Shown here in pieces: positions 42,940 to 52,500 of a stretch of 64,000 nt of DNA. The stretch spans positions 62,001 to 126,000 of the forward strand of contig JAFTFG010000006.1 of the NCBI GenBank assembly GCA_017449675.1. The letters run 5' to 3'. The position numbers were made by a program, and so were the translations under genes. Numbering within the stretch: position 1 is the stretch's first letter; each line of letters begins with the position of its first letter. The DNA is from Prevotella sp. GTDB taxonomy: Bacteria; Bacteroidota; Bacteroidia; Bacteroidales; Bacteroidaceae. The notes beneath the pieces were generated by a model that saw nothing but the letters and a program-made list of their open reading frames with translations, ran no database searches and was not told the origin of the DNA.

Positions 42940-44937
42940 TCATCCTTGATTCCCTTTATATTCCACCATCATCATGGTGATGTCGTCGCTCTGTTCGGCA
43001 CCTTTGGCATGTTGCTTAACGGCATGATACACAGCATCCACATAGTCACGGGGCGACACATTGCCGTGTTGATGGCATTCCCTCAAGACCGCTAACAGTC
43101 TCTCCTCGCCAAAGAGACCTGCATGGATGTCCTCTGCCTCTGTCACACCATCGGTATAGAGGAAGATACCGTCACCGGCCTGTAACTGTGCATGCTCCTC
43201 CTCATACTCAAAGCCGTCGAATACCCCTAACGGCATATTGACCTTCAAACTGGTATAGTCGAAAACCACCTGTCCGTCAGTTTCCCATCGTAATACAGGT
43301 GCGTTATGCCCCGCATTACAATAATCCATCTGCCCGGTCTTCAAGTTGAGGACTCCCAGGAACATCGTACAGAACATATTATAGTCGTTGCCGTCGGCCA
43401 GTCCCCTGTTCAGGGCCATAATAATCTCGGCAGGAGAACTGGCATACGACGTGATATTACGGAACAGACTACGCACCATCGCCATGAATAAAGCGGCAGG
43501 AACACCCTTTCCGGAGACATCGCCCACACAGAAATAGAGGTGCTCGTCACGAATCAGGAAGTCGAACAAGTCGCCTCCCACATCCTTTGCCGGCTTCAGC
43601 ATGGCATACAGGTCGATATCCGTACGCTCAGGGAAGGGTGGCATCTGCTTGGGCAGCATCGCCATCTGGATACCCGATGCCACTTTCAGTTCACTCTCCA
43701 TACTCGCCTTACTCGCCGTCGTCGTCTTCAGTTCCTCCACGTAGTTTGCCAATGACCGTTGCATCTCCGCAAAGGAGTCTCGGAACTGGCGTACCTCGTC
43801 ATGCGTCCTGACCACAGGTAACTGCGCCTGGAAATTACCCTTTGCCACCTCCTGCGTCGACTGGGCGATGGCCTTCAGGGGGCGCAGTTGGGCATGGATG
43901 ATGAGATAGGTGACTGCCAGGATCAGCAGGAGGGTGACGATCCGGAAGAAGATCATATAGGCACGTAACTGATTAGGCTTCTCCATGATCTTACGGGTAG
44001 GATAGGTAAAACCCACCGCCCACTGCACCCGTTTCACTGGCGCATAGTAGATAAGGAAGTCGTCATCGTTCTCCTCGTCCTCCAATTCGTCGATATAACG
44101 CTTATCTATCGTGTCCACCCCTCGTTTGCCTTGCAGCATCCGTTGCGTGAGTGCCAGGAATTCCGTGTCTTTCTTCGAGCGTGCCAACTTCAAGGCATCC
44201 ACCGACAGAATACTGTTGGAGTCAGGGTGACAGATGTATCTCGCATCACGACTCAGTACACTGATTTGCGAATACGCATAAGGCTTCGCCTCGTTGACAA
44301 TACGCTGTACCCAGTGCAGGTTCACATCAGCACACAGCACGGCGTAGATCGCTCCCGTCTCGTCGTGCAAGGGGACGGAGTAAGTCACCATCGGCCGTTT
44401 GGTAGACATGGAGTCGATATAGGGCAGACACCAGTAGCCCTTATCCAGTTTGTTGGTATATACCCAGGTGCTGTCTGTCTCCAGATAGCAGAAGTCATGC
44501 TCCGGTCCTCCGATCTCATCCTCCTCATAAGAGCCGTCAGAGGGGTTGTACACCACCGTAGGGGCGAAGTAGCGCCCGTGTTTGGGGAAGAAGTTCTCCT
44601 TATAGAGCATGGTGACCGCCTCGATGTCCTTGTTTGCCACGATCAACTGGTTCAGCAGGGTATAGACTCCCTGCTCATCGAAGGCGAACATATTGGCGTA
44701 GGAGGCTGCCGTGTTGACAGCCGTCTCCACGTTCGACACACGGTTGTCTATCATCGTGATGGCGACATCCATAGCCTTGCTTGCCTGATAGTGTACCTCT
44801 GCGGATACGATATTCCGCACATGGCGTATCTGCCACACACCACCCACCAGCAATACCAATAGCACAAAGAACTGTATGAGAAACGCAGTCCGTAAGGCTA
44901 TCGACTCTCTGATGGATTTAGGAATGAGATGTTTCAT
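42940..44937 (-). CDS. Cache-like sensor with HAMP and PP2C (SpoIIE/RsbU-type) phosphatase domain
   Basis: 665 residues. A helix at about 16-38 and another near 325-348 bracket an extracytoplasmic Cache-like domain, then a HAMP region (LRPLKAIAQSTQEVAKGNF), a short coiled coil, and a PP2C phosphatase (DVGGDLFDF, CVGDVSGKGVPAALFMA, NAGHNAPVL, LYTDGVTEA, SDDITMMMV). Such proteins dephosphorylate anti-sigma antagonists or related targets. It lies 14 bases after the PSD-like lipoprotein gene. Targets are unknown, but a sigma factor and histidine kinase are divergently encoded next door. Confidence 0.9.
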   Translation of the reverse strand: MKHLIPKSIRESIALRTAFLIQFFVLLVLLVGGVWQIRHVRNIVSAEVHYQASKAMDVAITMIDNRVSNVETAVNTAASYANMFAFDEQGVYTLLNQLIVANKDIEAVTMLYKENFFPKHGRYFAPTVVYNPSDGSYEEDEIGGPEHDFCYLETDSTWVYTNKLDKGYWCLPYIDSMSTKRPMVTYSVPLHDETGAIYAVLCADVNLHWVQRIVNEAKPYAYSQISVLSRDARYICHPDSNSILSVDALKLARSKKDTEFLALTQRMLQGKRGVDTIDKRYIDELEDEENDDDFLIYYAPVKRVQWAVGFTYPTRKIMEKPNQLRAYMIFFRIVTLLLILAVTYLIIHAQLRPLKAIAQSTQEVAKGNFQAQLPVVRTHDEVRQFRDSFAEMQRSLANYVEELKTTTASKASMESELKVASGIQMAMLPKQMPPFPERTDIDLYAMLKPAKDVGGDLFDFLIRDEHLYFCVGDVSGKGVPAALFMAMVRSLFRNITSYASSPAEIIMALNRGLADGNDYNMFCTMFLGVLNLKTGQMDYCNAGHNAPVLRWETDGQVVFDYTSLKVNMPLGVFDGFEYEEEHAQLQAGDGIFLYTDGVTEAEDIHAGLFGEERLLAVLRECHQHGNVSPRDYVDAVYHAVKQHAKGAEQSDDITMMMVEYKGNQG

Positions 44938-44951
44938 TGATTTGATGTTCG

Positions 44952-46229
44952 TTATTTCTTGGTTAGTCTCGCATACGGCTGTCCCATCAGTGAGAGGTCA
45001 CCGTTATGGCACAGTTCCACCTCCACGCCTCTCTGGAAGACCAGGACGATGTCAGAGCCGCCAAACTGGAAGAACCCCATCTCGTCGCCCCGCCTCAGAG
45101 TCTGTCCGACATGCAGGGAGGTAATCCAGTTGCAACTGCATATCTGCGACATACCCACCGGCAGCATGGCCACCAGTCCGTAGTCCGCCGTCTCTATGAT
45201 GGCACAGGAACGTGTCTCCACCATCTGGAAACCGATATCGTTGACGTAGTAGTAGAGTTTCTGGTCGTTATCCCACAGCGTATAGCCACCCCCTGCCGAT
45301 ACCCCGGGGATGGTACGCAGTTCCTTCAGGATACCATCGACAGGGGCATGATAACGATGATAGCAGTTGACATCGAGGAACGTATGAGTCAGTGTCCCCC
45401 CGGCAAAGGCATCCTTGTAAGGGGAGTCCTCTCCGATGAGTCCTGCGATATCAGAGATCATCGCCGTCTTGATCTGCAACCGTTCCTCGGGGGTATACAC
45501 CAACTGGTTGTCATCGCTGATAGCCCAGATACCTTTCGGATAGGAGTCGGCAGGCATCACCACCTCGGTATCAGCGATGGGACGTACGTCTGGCGATACC
45601 AGACTACGGGCAAAGAACTCGTTGAAAGTCTTCCATTGGTTGCCCTCGCCATACCATCCTTCCGTAAAGCCCCAGTCAGGATCGGATGCCACCATATTAT
45701 AATAGGTGTCGTTCCAACTGTCCGTTGTCGACAGCCAGTCGCCCCAGAAATTGCTATAGGTAGTCAACCAGGAGGAGAAGGGCTCCACAAACTCGACCGT
45801 GGGATAGAAATAGCCCCTGTCCCGCAACTCGTCCAACGGTTGGTCGACCACAAACCAGAAATAGCCGATACCCTGGTCCGTACGCCCATAGAGGGAGCGT
45901 CCATAGTCACTCGGAGCAGGGAGCATCATCACCTCCCAAGGCAGACAACGCACGTTCCTGTCGATAAAGTCATAGAACTCCTCCAAGGTCTGTGCGGGAT
46001 TATACCGGCGGTCGGGGTTGATCTCGGCAGCCTGACGGATGGCATGCTCTAACAATTGCCGCACCTCTGTATTCGTGTCACAGATGGTCTTCAACTGGCG
46101 GGCAGCCTCAGTATGGCGCTCATCATCTCCCCCATGCCATGTCTCATCATCCTGACAAGCCGTCAGTAATAGCGGGAGCATCAAGAGCAGACTCCACCAA
46201 TATACGCTGTATCGTTTCTGTAGGATCAT
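44952..46229 (-). CDS. Phosphatidylserine decarboxylase-like lipoprotein
   Basis: 425 residues from MILQKRYSVY at 46229. The lipoprotein signal ends LLLTAC. Residues about 40-200 resemble the N-terminal domain that accompanies some PSD-like enzymes. The C-terminal half carries the PSD pattern NCYHRYHAPVDG and an FGGSD motif near the C-terminus, where autocleavage at Ser would form the pyruvoyl group (LGST in classical PSD). Known PSD-like relatives include amino-acid decarboxylases, so the substrate need not be phosphatidylserine. A lipid-anchored, extracytoplasmic location is unusual for a pyruvoyl decarboxylase. Confidence 0.8.
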   Translation of the reverse strand: MILQKRYSVYWWSLLLMLPLLLTACQDDETWHGGDDERHTEAARQLKTICDTNTEVRQLLEHAIRQAAEINPDRRYNPAQTLEEFYDFIDRNVRCLPWEVMMLPAPSDYGRSLYGRTDQGIGYFWFVVDQPLDELRDRGYFYPTVEFVEPFSSWLTTYSNFWGDWLSTTDSWNDTYYNMVASDPDWGFTEGWYGEGNQWKTFNEFFARSLVSPDVRPIADTEVVMPADSYPKGIWAISDDNQLVYTPEERLQIKTAMISDIAGLIGEDSPYKDAFAGGTLTHTFLDVNCYHRYHAPVDGILKELRTIPGVSAGGGYTLWDNDQKLYYYVNDIGFQMVETRSCAIIETADYGLVAMLPVGMSQICSCNWITSLHVGQTLRRGDEMGFFQFGGSDIVLVFQRGVEVELCHNGDLSLMGQPYARLTKK

Positions 46230-46245
46230 TTGTAGGAATTTCGTA

Positions 46246-46253
46246 CAAAGGTA
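46246..46253 (-). promoter_or_regulatory. Promoter -7 element of the PSD-like/PP2C operon
   Basis: TACCTTTG on the minus strand, 17 bases before the ATG at 46229. Confidence 0.55.
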
Positions 46254-46296
46254 AAAAGATTTTCGAAAGATAGCAAGTTTTATGCTCGTTTTTTCG

Positions 46297-46304
46297 TACC
46301 TTTG
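46297..46304 (+). promoter_or_regulatory. Promoter -7 element of the kinase-sigma operon
   Basis: TACCTTTG, 17 bases before the ATG at 46321. It mirrors the opposite promoter at 46246-46253; the two -7 elements are 43 bases apart. Confidence 0.55.
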
Positions 46305-46320
46305 TCGGCAAAACAGAGAC

Positions 46321-48120
46321 ATGAGACGACTAAAAACCATCATCCTTACTCTCCTGGCTATTCCCATCACAGTATCTGCACAAGACATGACACTGTGTAC
46401 AGACAGTATGCTGCATATCAAACTGACGCAGAAGATGTGGGACAATAACGACGACAGAGCCACCGTCTATCATGCGACAGAGGTGTTTCAGGCTCATGCT
46501 GCCGCTGAAGGGGACATGGCCTCTTACTACAACGGATGGGTCAGGAAGATCGTCTATGAACTGGACCGCATGAATATCTATCAGGCTTATCAGGCAGAGC
46601 AGGGAATGAAGAAAGACCTGGCCACCAAGCATCCTTGCCGTGACGAGGAATTCCTGGTGCCTAATATGCTGGGGCAGATCTATAACCAGTGCGGCTATAT
46701 CGACGGAGCCTTACGGGAGTTCAAGGAAGCGATCCGTCTCGTCAGAGGTACTAAGCACGAGGACGGCATCCCTACCCTCTATCTGGGAATGGCCCATATC
46801 TGTATCGGTGAGAATCCCAAGGAAGCCCTGAAATGGATCGATGAGGAGATGAAAGAACTGAACCGTCATCCAGACCATGAGCGATACTACCGTAACCTGG
46901 CCAATGCCTATGCCTTCAAGAGCATGGCGGAGTTCAAACTGGGACGGATGGCCGATTTCGTACGGAGCAGTCAACAGTCCGTAGAGATGGAGGCGAAGAA
47001 CACGACCAACAGTCACGGCTCATTCCTCCCCTACCGTGTCATCTATGCCCGTGCCTATAACGGGGATATCCAAGGAGCCCTCGCTGCTGCCGACAGCCTC
47101 TATAACCGGAAAGACCGCCTTATCGTGCGCAGCGATATTCTGAACTATGCGGGCGACCACCAGCAGGCCATTCACTCCATGCGTCAACTGATGCACCTGC
47201 GTGACAGTATCACGGGGGTCATGATCGCAGAGAATATCAAACAGACGGAGGAGGAGGTCCAACTGATCGAGGCCCGTGAGTTGACAGCCAGGAAGATGAA
47301 CGTGATCCTCTTCGTCGCCATTATCCTCGCCCTGTCGTTTATCGGTGCACTCATCTACAACATACGCAGCCGTCGTCGCCACCAGAAAGAACTGGAACAG
47401 AAGAACCTGCAACTGAATATCGCCAATCGGAAGGCCTCGGAGGCCGATCGTATGAAGGCAGACTTCATCCGTAATATCAGTCATGAGATCCGTACCCCGC
47501 TGAATATCATCTATGGGTTCTCACAGGTCCTGACAGATCCTGACATGACCGCAGACGAGAAGGAACGCCACCTCATTGCCGATGCTATCGGCAAGAACAC
47601 CCAACAGATTACCTCACTGGTCAACAAGATTCTCGCACTCTCCGACGAGGGGGCCCGTGACCTGTTGGCGGAGCGGAAAGACGTACGATGCGTTGCTGTC
47701 TGTCAGGAGGTGTTGGCGGTGATGTCACACCTCAACCCACAACATGTCGAACTGCAGTTTGAACCACAGGTCACGGAGGATGCCATCATGTATACACATG
47801 GTGACAGCCTCAAACAGATGCTGGGCTGTCTACTGGAGAATGCCGTTAAGTTTACGGAAAAGGGATACATCAAACTCATCGTCAAACGGGTATCCGACAA
47901 CGAGATATGTTTCATCGTGGAGGATACGGGATGTGGTATCAGCGAGGAAGATGCCAAGAACATCTTCGAACGGTTCAGCAAGGTAGATAATTTCAAACAG
48001 GGTCTCGGACTGGGGCTCGCCTATTGTCATGAGACCTCACAGAAACTGGGTGGCAACCTGACATTGGACAACACCTATACCAACGGCGCACGCTTCGTCC
48101 TGTCACTGCCCATCCATTAA
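46321..48120 (+). CDS. TPR-containing sensor histidine kinase
   Basis: 599 residues from MRRLKTIILT at 46321. A signal peptide ends SAQ, then helical TPR-like repeats in the periplasm (about 60-310), one transmembrane helix (about 325-347), a coiled linker, and the HisKA domain with phospho-acceptor His388 in ISHEIRTPLN. The ATPase domain has NAVKFT, DTGCGI and GLGLGLAYC. There is no receiver domain and no response regulator beside it; the next gene, 9 bases later, is a sigma factor. Confidence 0.92.
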   Translation: MRRLKTIILTLLAIPITVSAQDMTLCTDSMLHIKLTQKMWDNNDDRATVYHATEVFQAHAAAEGDMASYYNGWVRKIVYELDRMNIYQAYQAEQGMKKDLATKHPCRDEEFLVPNMLGQIYNQCGYIDGALREFKEAIRLVRGTKHEDGIPTLYLGMAHICIGENPKEALKWIDEEMKELNRHPDHERYYRNLANAYAFKSMAEFKLGRMADFVRSSQQSVEMEAKNTTNSHGSFLPYRVIYARAYNGDIQGALAAADSLYNRKDRLIVRSDILNYAGDHQQAIHSMRQLMHLRDSITGVMIAENIKQTEEEVQLIEARELTARKMNVILFVAIILALSFIGALIYNIRSRRRHQKELEQKNLQLNIANRKASEADRMKADFIRNISHEIRTPLNIIYGFSQVLTDPDMTADEKERHLIADAIGKNTQQITSLVNKILALSDEGARDLLAERKDVRCVAVCQEVLAVMSHLNPQHVELQFEPQVTEDAIMYTHGDSLKQMLGCLLENAVKFTEKGYIKLIVKRVSDNEICFIVEDTGCGISEEDAKNIFERFSKVDNFKQGLGLGLAYCHETSQKLGGNLTLDNTYTNGARFVLSLPIH

Positions 48121-48129
48121 TATTACACT

Positions 48130-48690
48130 ATGAAAGAACATCAACAAACACGTGACGAACTCGTCAACAAGAATATGGGATATGTCGTGACACTGGCACG
48201 ACAATATAGTCATGAACTGCTGAGTACGGAAGACCTGGTCAGTGAGGGGAGCATCGGACTCATCAAGGCTGCTGGGAAATACGACCCTGAGCGTGGCAAG
48301 CCCTTTGTCACCTTCGCCGCTCCCTATATCCGCAGGAGTATCGAGGATGCCATTCGACGCATCACCGGTGAGGTGCCGGTCTTGTCAACAGACGAGTCAT
48401 TGCCTATTGGTTCAAATAATAACTATACCCTGTTGAATGTACTGGAAGACAAGGATGCGCCGCAGGCTGACCGACAACTAGAGCAGGTCACTCTGACCGA
48501 CGATCTGGTCCGTGCTATCGATATCCTCAACGAGCGTGAACAGGCCGTCATCAAAGGCTGCTTCGGTGTCAATGGAGAGCGGAAGACGATGGCAGAGATC
48601 GGTGAGGAACTGGGTATGAAGCGTGAACGGGTACGCCAGATACGTAATAAGGCCCTGCGCAAGATGCGCAAGGCCTCACATAACTCGTGA
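48130..48690 (+). CDS. Small sigma-70 family RNA polymerase sigma factor
   Basis: 186 residues. Region 2 is typical (MGYVVTLARQY, STEDLVSEGSIGLIKAAGKY, FVTFAAPYIRRSIEDAI) and region 4 ends in a helix-turn-helix (TMAEIGEELGMKRERVRQI). Region 1 and most of region 3 are missing, so it is an alternative sigma, closer to RpoD-like than to ECF types. It is in an operon with the histidine kinase. No anti-sigma gene was recognised. Confidence 0.92.
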   Translation: MKEHQQTRDELVNKNMGYVVTLARQYSHELLSTEDLVSEGSIGLIKAAGKYDPERGKPFVTFAAPYIRRSIEDAIRRITGEVPVLSTDESLPIGSNNNYTLLNVLEDKDAPQADRQLEQVTLTDDLVRAIDILNEREQAVIKGCFGVNGERKTMAEIGEELGMKRERVRQIRNKALRKMRKASHNS

Positions 48691-48706
48691 TAACATTATC
48701 TTTGGA

Positions 48707-51271
48707 TTAAAAACTGAAGGCGATGACATAGCGCATGCCCCACTTCGGACTGGTCGGCAACTCATTGTAGTTGAGTCGGCGCACATACTCCACGTGGAAG
48801 AACTTGAAGATATTATGAATTCCTAAGACGATCTCCGCATACGGTTTATCGGGATCCATGAGATAGGAACCCTCCGGGAAGTACATCAGGCGGTTGCTGC
48901 CCGCATTCTCAGGCAGGTAGGGATTGTTCTTGTCGGAGAGTTGCCCCCACAGCATCCGGAAACCGATATACTCACGCCAGTGCAGTTTCTTAATCAACGG
49001 CAGTCGGTTGAATATCTTACCGTTCAAGTCCCATGATACCATCAACGAGGCATAACGGTCGTTCATGAACTCATAGGTATTGATGAGGTTGAATGTCTCC
49101 GGCAAGATAATATACGACTGGTTGGCAGCCGGCTGGCACAGTAACGGATAAGGCACCTGGTCCCACTGGATGCCACCTTTGATACTGATATCCAGTTTTC
49201 CCCAACTGCTCAGCCAGAACCGCTTATAGATCTGTACCTCTGTATAGTTGTAGTTATAGTCACCACCCAGGAAGTTATTGAAACCCATCGTATGAGAGAC
49301 ACTGAACACCGGCGCATCAAGGTTGATGACACGGCGGCGCAGTTTGTTATTGATATACGTCTCGCCCGGAGCATAACGCAGTTTCGCCGTCACCTCCGTA
49401 GTACGCAGAAACTCCTGATTACCCGTACGGGAGAACTCCTCACGCTGCGGCATATCCAACGTGCGGAACGACATATGTCCACAGGCCTCGTTCTCCTCCA
49501 CCTTACCGATCAGCGTACCCTTCAGTCCCCAGTCGGTCTCGTAGTCGAACGTCACCGTCTGACGGTTATAGAGCATCATCTTATTCGTCTCTGCCCATTT
49601 CAGAGCCACCATAAAGTTATCCTTATCAGTATCCATGAAGCGGTCACCAGGGGACATCACATCTCTTGACGACTGGATGGTCATCGTACGACGCGGGAAC
49701 TCATGAGGCAGGTATTTCTTAGGGTTCAGTGAATACGTGATTTCCGCACTATAGTAGTTCTTATGACTGCCCCATCCCCTACCTACATAGCCTGAGAGGA
49801 AGAAGTGCTTACTGAGGTTGGCCGTCGTCTTGAGACTGAAACGGCTGCGCCATCCGTCCACGTAGTTATGACTCAGGATGGTATTGACAGGACATATATC
49901 AATATAGTTGGGGGTACTCGTCTCGATAGAGTTCTCAAACAACGCCTTCAGTCCGAAGATGACATATTTGAAACCCTTCATATTCTCGATGCGATGGATG
50001 AATTTACCCATCGAACTCTCACTCTTGGTCAGTTCCACCTGTCGGTACTGGCTCCAGAAAGCATCATCACGCATCTGTGCATCCGCCTCCGTCACCTCCT
50101 TAGCCATGCCCCTGAACAGTTTATTGGGGATGGGGTCAAAGGCATAGTCCTTCATACGGGTGGTACGCGTCACGGTGAACTCCCTGAGAAAACTCATCAG
50201 TTCCAGTTCTGTCGACATATCATCCTTGGTAAGTACCCACTGTCCGTCAGGCAGTTGCTCGTACTCCTGCAATATCTTGACATCCTTCACGAAATTGACA
50301 TTACTCTGTTGGGGGATCGTCATCTGACAACGACGTACGTGCAGGGAAGAGTCCTTCAGAATATAGAGATCGCCACGGAAGCCCATGTCGTTCTGATTGT
50401 TTGGCAGGAAATGCAGATGGATACAACTGTCACGCTCGATGGCCAGGGTGTCCTCTATGTAATAACGGTAGAAACCGATACCCTCCTTGGAGATCGGGGA
50501 GATGAAAGGATACTGCAACAGACGGATATGGTCCTGATAGAGGTCGACATCCGTAAACACATCCTTCAGTACGGTATTGACGATATCACCGGTCTGCAAC
50601 AGGTCGTTGACACCTTTCGAGGTCTGTCCTTGTATGATGGTCTTCTCAGCATGCGGATCCTTACGGTATACCTTCTGGGAAACGGTCTCGTCGACGCTCA
50701 CAGGCAGGATCATCTTACCCGTCTGCGTACTCGTCTCCACCTGTTCCACCAACCAAGGGTGCTTCTTGAAGATACCCTGTTCCAACTGTTCCGGTTTCAG
50801 GTCGTTTAACGAAAGGGTGATCTTCTCATACTTATTAAACTGATAATAGTCATTGACCCCCAGGTCTGTCTTTTTCTTTGCCTCTACCACCCGCTCCATC
50901 AGTTCAACGGCAGGGTTGTTCTTACGACTGTAATGACCACGCTTGGCCTTGACGGTCACCTCTGCCAACATCTGTCTGTCGGGTTTCAGGGAGATATTCA
51001 TTTTCGCCTTCGTCTTAGCATTGACAGGGACGATACGTGTCTTATAACCCACTGCACTGAAGGTGATGTTCCATCCCTCATGACGCGCAATGGAATAGCG
51101 GCCCTCCCCATTGGAGATGGCAGACAACTGATGCCCCTTATAGACCACACTGGCATAGGGGATACTATCGCCTGTCTCGGCATCCGTGACATAGCCGCTG
51201 ATTTGCTGGGCAAAGTTATCCAGCCCCAGCATACTTACTAATACAACCAGAAAGAATCTAAGTCTTGTCAT
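48707..51271 (-). CDS. DUF5686 outer-membrane protein with carboxypeptidase-like regulatory domain
   Basis: 854 residues. Signal peptide ending FAQ, then a beta-sandwich regulatory domain (about 22-105; ISGYVTDAETGDSIPYASV), a middle domain and a C-terminal beta-barrel of many aromatic strands ending in FSF. DUF5686 proteins are large Bacteroidetes outer-membrane proteins of unknown function. It is last in the ketosynthase operon and overlaps the LolA-like gene (ATGA), so it may place or export the pathway product at the outer membrane. Confidence 0.85.
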   Translation of the reverse strand: MTRLRFFLVVLVSMLGLDNFAQQISGYVTDAETGDSIPYASVVYKGHQLSAISNGEGRYSIARHEGWNITFSAVGYKTRIVPVNAKTKAKMNISLKPDRQMLAEVTVKAKRGHYSRKNNPAVELMERVVEAKKKTDLGVNDYYQFNKYEKITLSLNDLKPEQLEQGIFKKHPWLVEQVETSTQTGKMILPVSVDETVSQKVYRKDPHAEKTIIQGQTSKGVNDLLQTGDIVNTVLKDVFTDVDLYQDHIRLLQYPFISPISKEGIGFYRYYIEDTLAIERDSCIHLHFLPNNQNDMGFRGDLYILKDSSLHVRRCQMTIPQQSNVNFVKDVKILQEYEQLPDGQWVLTKDDMSTELELMSFLREFTVTRTTRMKDYAFDPIPNKLFRGMAKEVTEADAQMRDDAFWSQYRQVELTKSESSMGKFIHRIENMKGFKYVIFGLKALFENSIETSTPNYIDICPVNTILSHNYVDGWRSRFSLKTTANLSKHFFLSGYVGRGWGSHKNYYSAEITYSLNPKKYLPHEFPRRTMTIQSSRDVMSPGDRFMDTDKDNFMVALKWAETNKMMLYNRQTVTFDYETDWGLKGTLIGKVEENEACGHMSFRTLDMPQREEFSRTGNQEFLRTTEVTAKLRYAPGETYINNKLRRRVINLDAPVFSVSHTMGFNNFLGGDYNYNYTEVQIYKRFWLSSWGKLDISIKGGIQWDQVPYPLLCQPAANQSYIILPETFNLINTYEFMNDRYASLMVSWDLNGKIFNRLPLIKKLHWREYIGFRMLWGQLSDKNNPYLPENAGSNRLMYFPEGSYLMDPDKPYAEIVLGIHNIFKFFHVEYVRRLNYNELPTSPKWGMRYVIAFSF

Positions 51272-51774
51272 TTTCCGTTTTTAAAGGTATATTCCATATA
51301 ACCACCGCTCCTGTCGTTCATCCGCAACAGTTTAAAAGCAGAGGTCTTGGCATCGACGACGAGTACGAACGAGGTAAACATCTGACGACGCTGCTTGCCC
51401 GTCGGTGTGATGGTGATGGTCTGCTGACCGTTCTTCGTCGTCACCGTCAGATCCTCACCGGCAGGTATCGCCTTCCCGTTGATGACAGCCTGTAAAACAG
51501 ACTGGAAGGTGGCGAACTGTGGATTCTTACGACTGTCTGTCACGTGTTTCTTACCACCCATCGTCATCGTAAACTGCGTTCCGTCCATGATCAGTTGGTC
51601 ACGGTCATTGTCTGTAGAGATACAAACATAAGACGGTTTACGGATCGTCAGTGTTCCTGTGGTCACCACGTCAGCCTTTGCGGCTTTGGTATGACGTACC
51701 TTGGTCACTGTCTGTGCATGGATGCTAAGAACTGATGCAAACAGACAAATCAGCATTACAATAATTTTCCTCAT
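51268..51774 (-). CDS. LolA-like periplasmic carrier
   Basis: 168 residues, signal peptide ending HAQ. The remainder fits a small LolA-like half barrel (TGTLTIRKPSYVCISTDND, TMTMGGKKHV, TSFVLVVDAKTSAFKLLRM). LolA relatives are regular members of aryl-polyene-type clusters, where they are thought to carry the lipid product. Overlaps both neighbours by 4 bases. Confidence 0.72.
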   Translation of the reverse strand: MRKIIVMLICLFASVLSIHAQTVTKVRHTKAAKADVVTTGTLTIRKPSYVCISTDNDRDQLIMDGTQFTMTMGGKKHVTDSRKNPQFATFQSVLQAVINGKAIPAGEDLTVTTKNGQQTITITPTGKQRRQMFTSFVLVVDAKTSAFKLLRMNDRSGGYMEYTFKNGK

Positions 51775-52493
51775 GTATAAAGTCCTCCATTGATTGATAT
51801 CACATTACCGGTAATATAGCCTGCCTGAGGAGATACAAGGAAAGCCACCAGGTCAGCCACTTCCTCAGGTTGTCCGAAACGGTTGGCAGGAATGGTCTTC
51901 TTCAGGGCGGCCTCATCCAGTCCCTCCGTCATGTCTGTCTTGATAAATCCGGGAGCCACCGCATTCACCGTCACATTCTTGCGAGCCACCTCCTGTGCCA
52001 AGGCCTTGGTAGCAGCAATGATTCCCCCCTTGGCAGCCGAATAGTTGGTCTGACCAGGGAGTCCTTTGAGACCACTGACACTGGCCATATTGACAATACG
52101 TCCAAACTTATGCAACTGCATCGCTGGCAACAGGGGCTGGGTGACATTAAAGAAGCCTGAGAGGGTGATATCCAGTACACGGTGCCAGTCATCCTCAGGC
52201 ATCAGGGCCATGACATTATCACGACGGATACCTGCATTATTGACCACCACCTCGATATATTCCTCAGGATGCCGTTGCTGCCAGTCTGCCAGAGCGTCAC
52301 GTACCTGTTGAGCATTACTGACATCAAAGGGAAGCAGTTCTCCCTGTCCCTGTATCTGCTCCAAGGTCTTCTGTGCCTCTTCCTGATTGCTGGCATAGTT
52401 GATGATCACCTGATAGCCATCCTGTGCCAGTCTGACAACGACGGCACGACCGATTCCACGGCTACCGCCTGTTACTAATGCATATTTACTCAT
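51771..52493 (-). CDS. fabG: 3-oxoacyl-ACP reductase, FabG type
   Basis: 240 residues. TGGSRGIGRAVV binds NADP; NNAGIRRDN is conserved; Tyr and Lys of YSAAKGG are catalytic. In this operon it probably reduces ketoacyl-ACP made by the adjacent ketosynthase rather than serving bulk fatty acid synthesis. Confidence 0.9.
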   Translation of the reverse strand: MSKYALVTGGSRGIGRAVVVRLAQDGYQVIINYASNQEEAQKTLEQIQGQGELLPFDVSNAQQVRDALADWQQRHPEEYIEVVVNNAGIRRDNVMALMPEDDWHRVLDITLSGFFNVTQPLLPAMQLHKFGRIVNMASVSGLKGLPGQTNYSAAKGGIIAATKALAQEVARKNVTVNAVAPGFIKTDMTEGLDEAALKKTIPANRFGQPEEVADLVAFLVSPQAGYITGNVISINGGLYT

Positions 52494-52500
52494 AACTGTC

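Noticed and set aside
45006..46052. 348-residue antisense ORF
   Set aside because: Shadow of the PSD-like gene; no promoter, His/Arg/Gln-rich reading typical of reversed coding DNA.
49805..50809. 334-residue antisense ORF
   Set aside because: Shadow of the DUF5686 gene.
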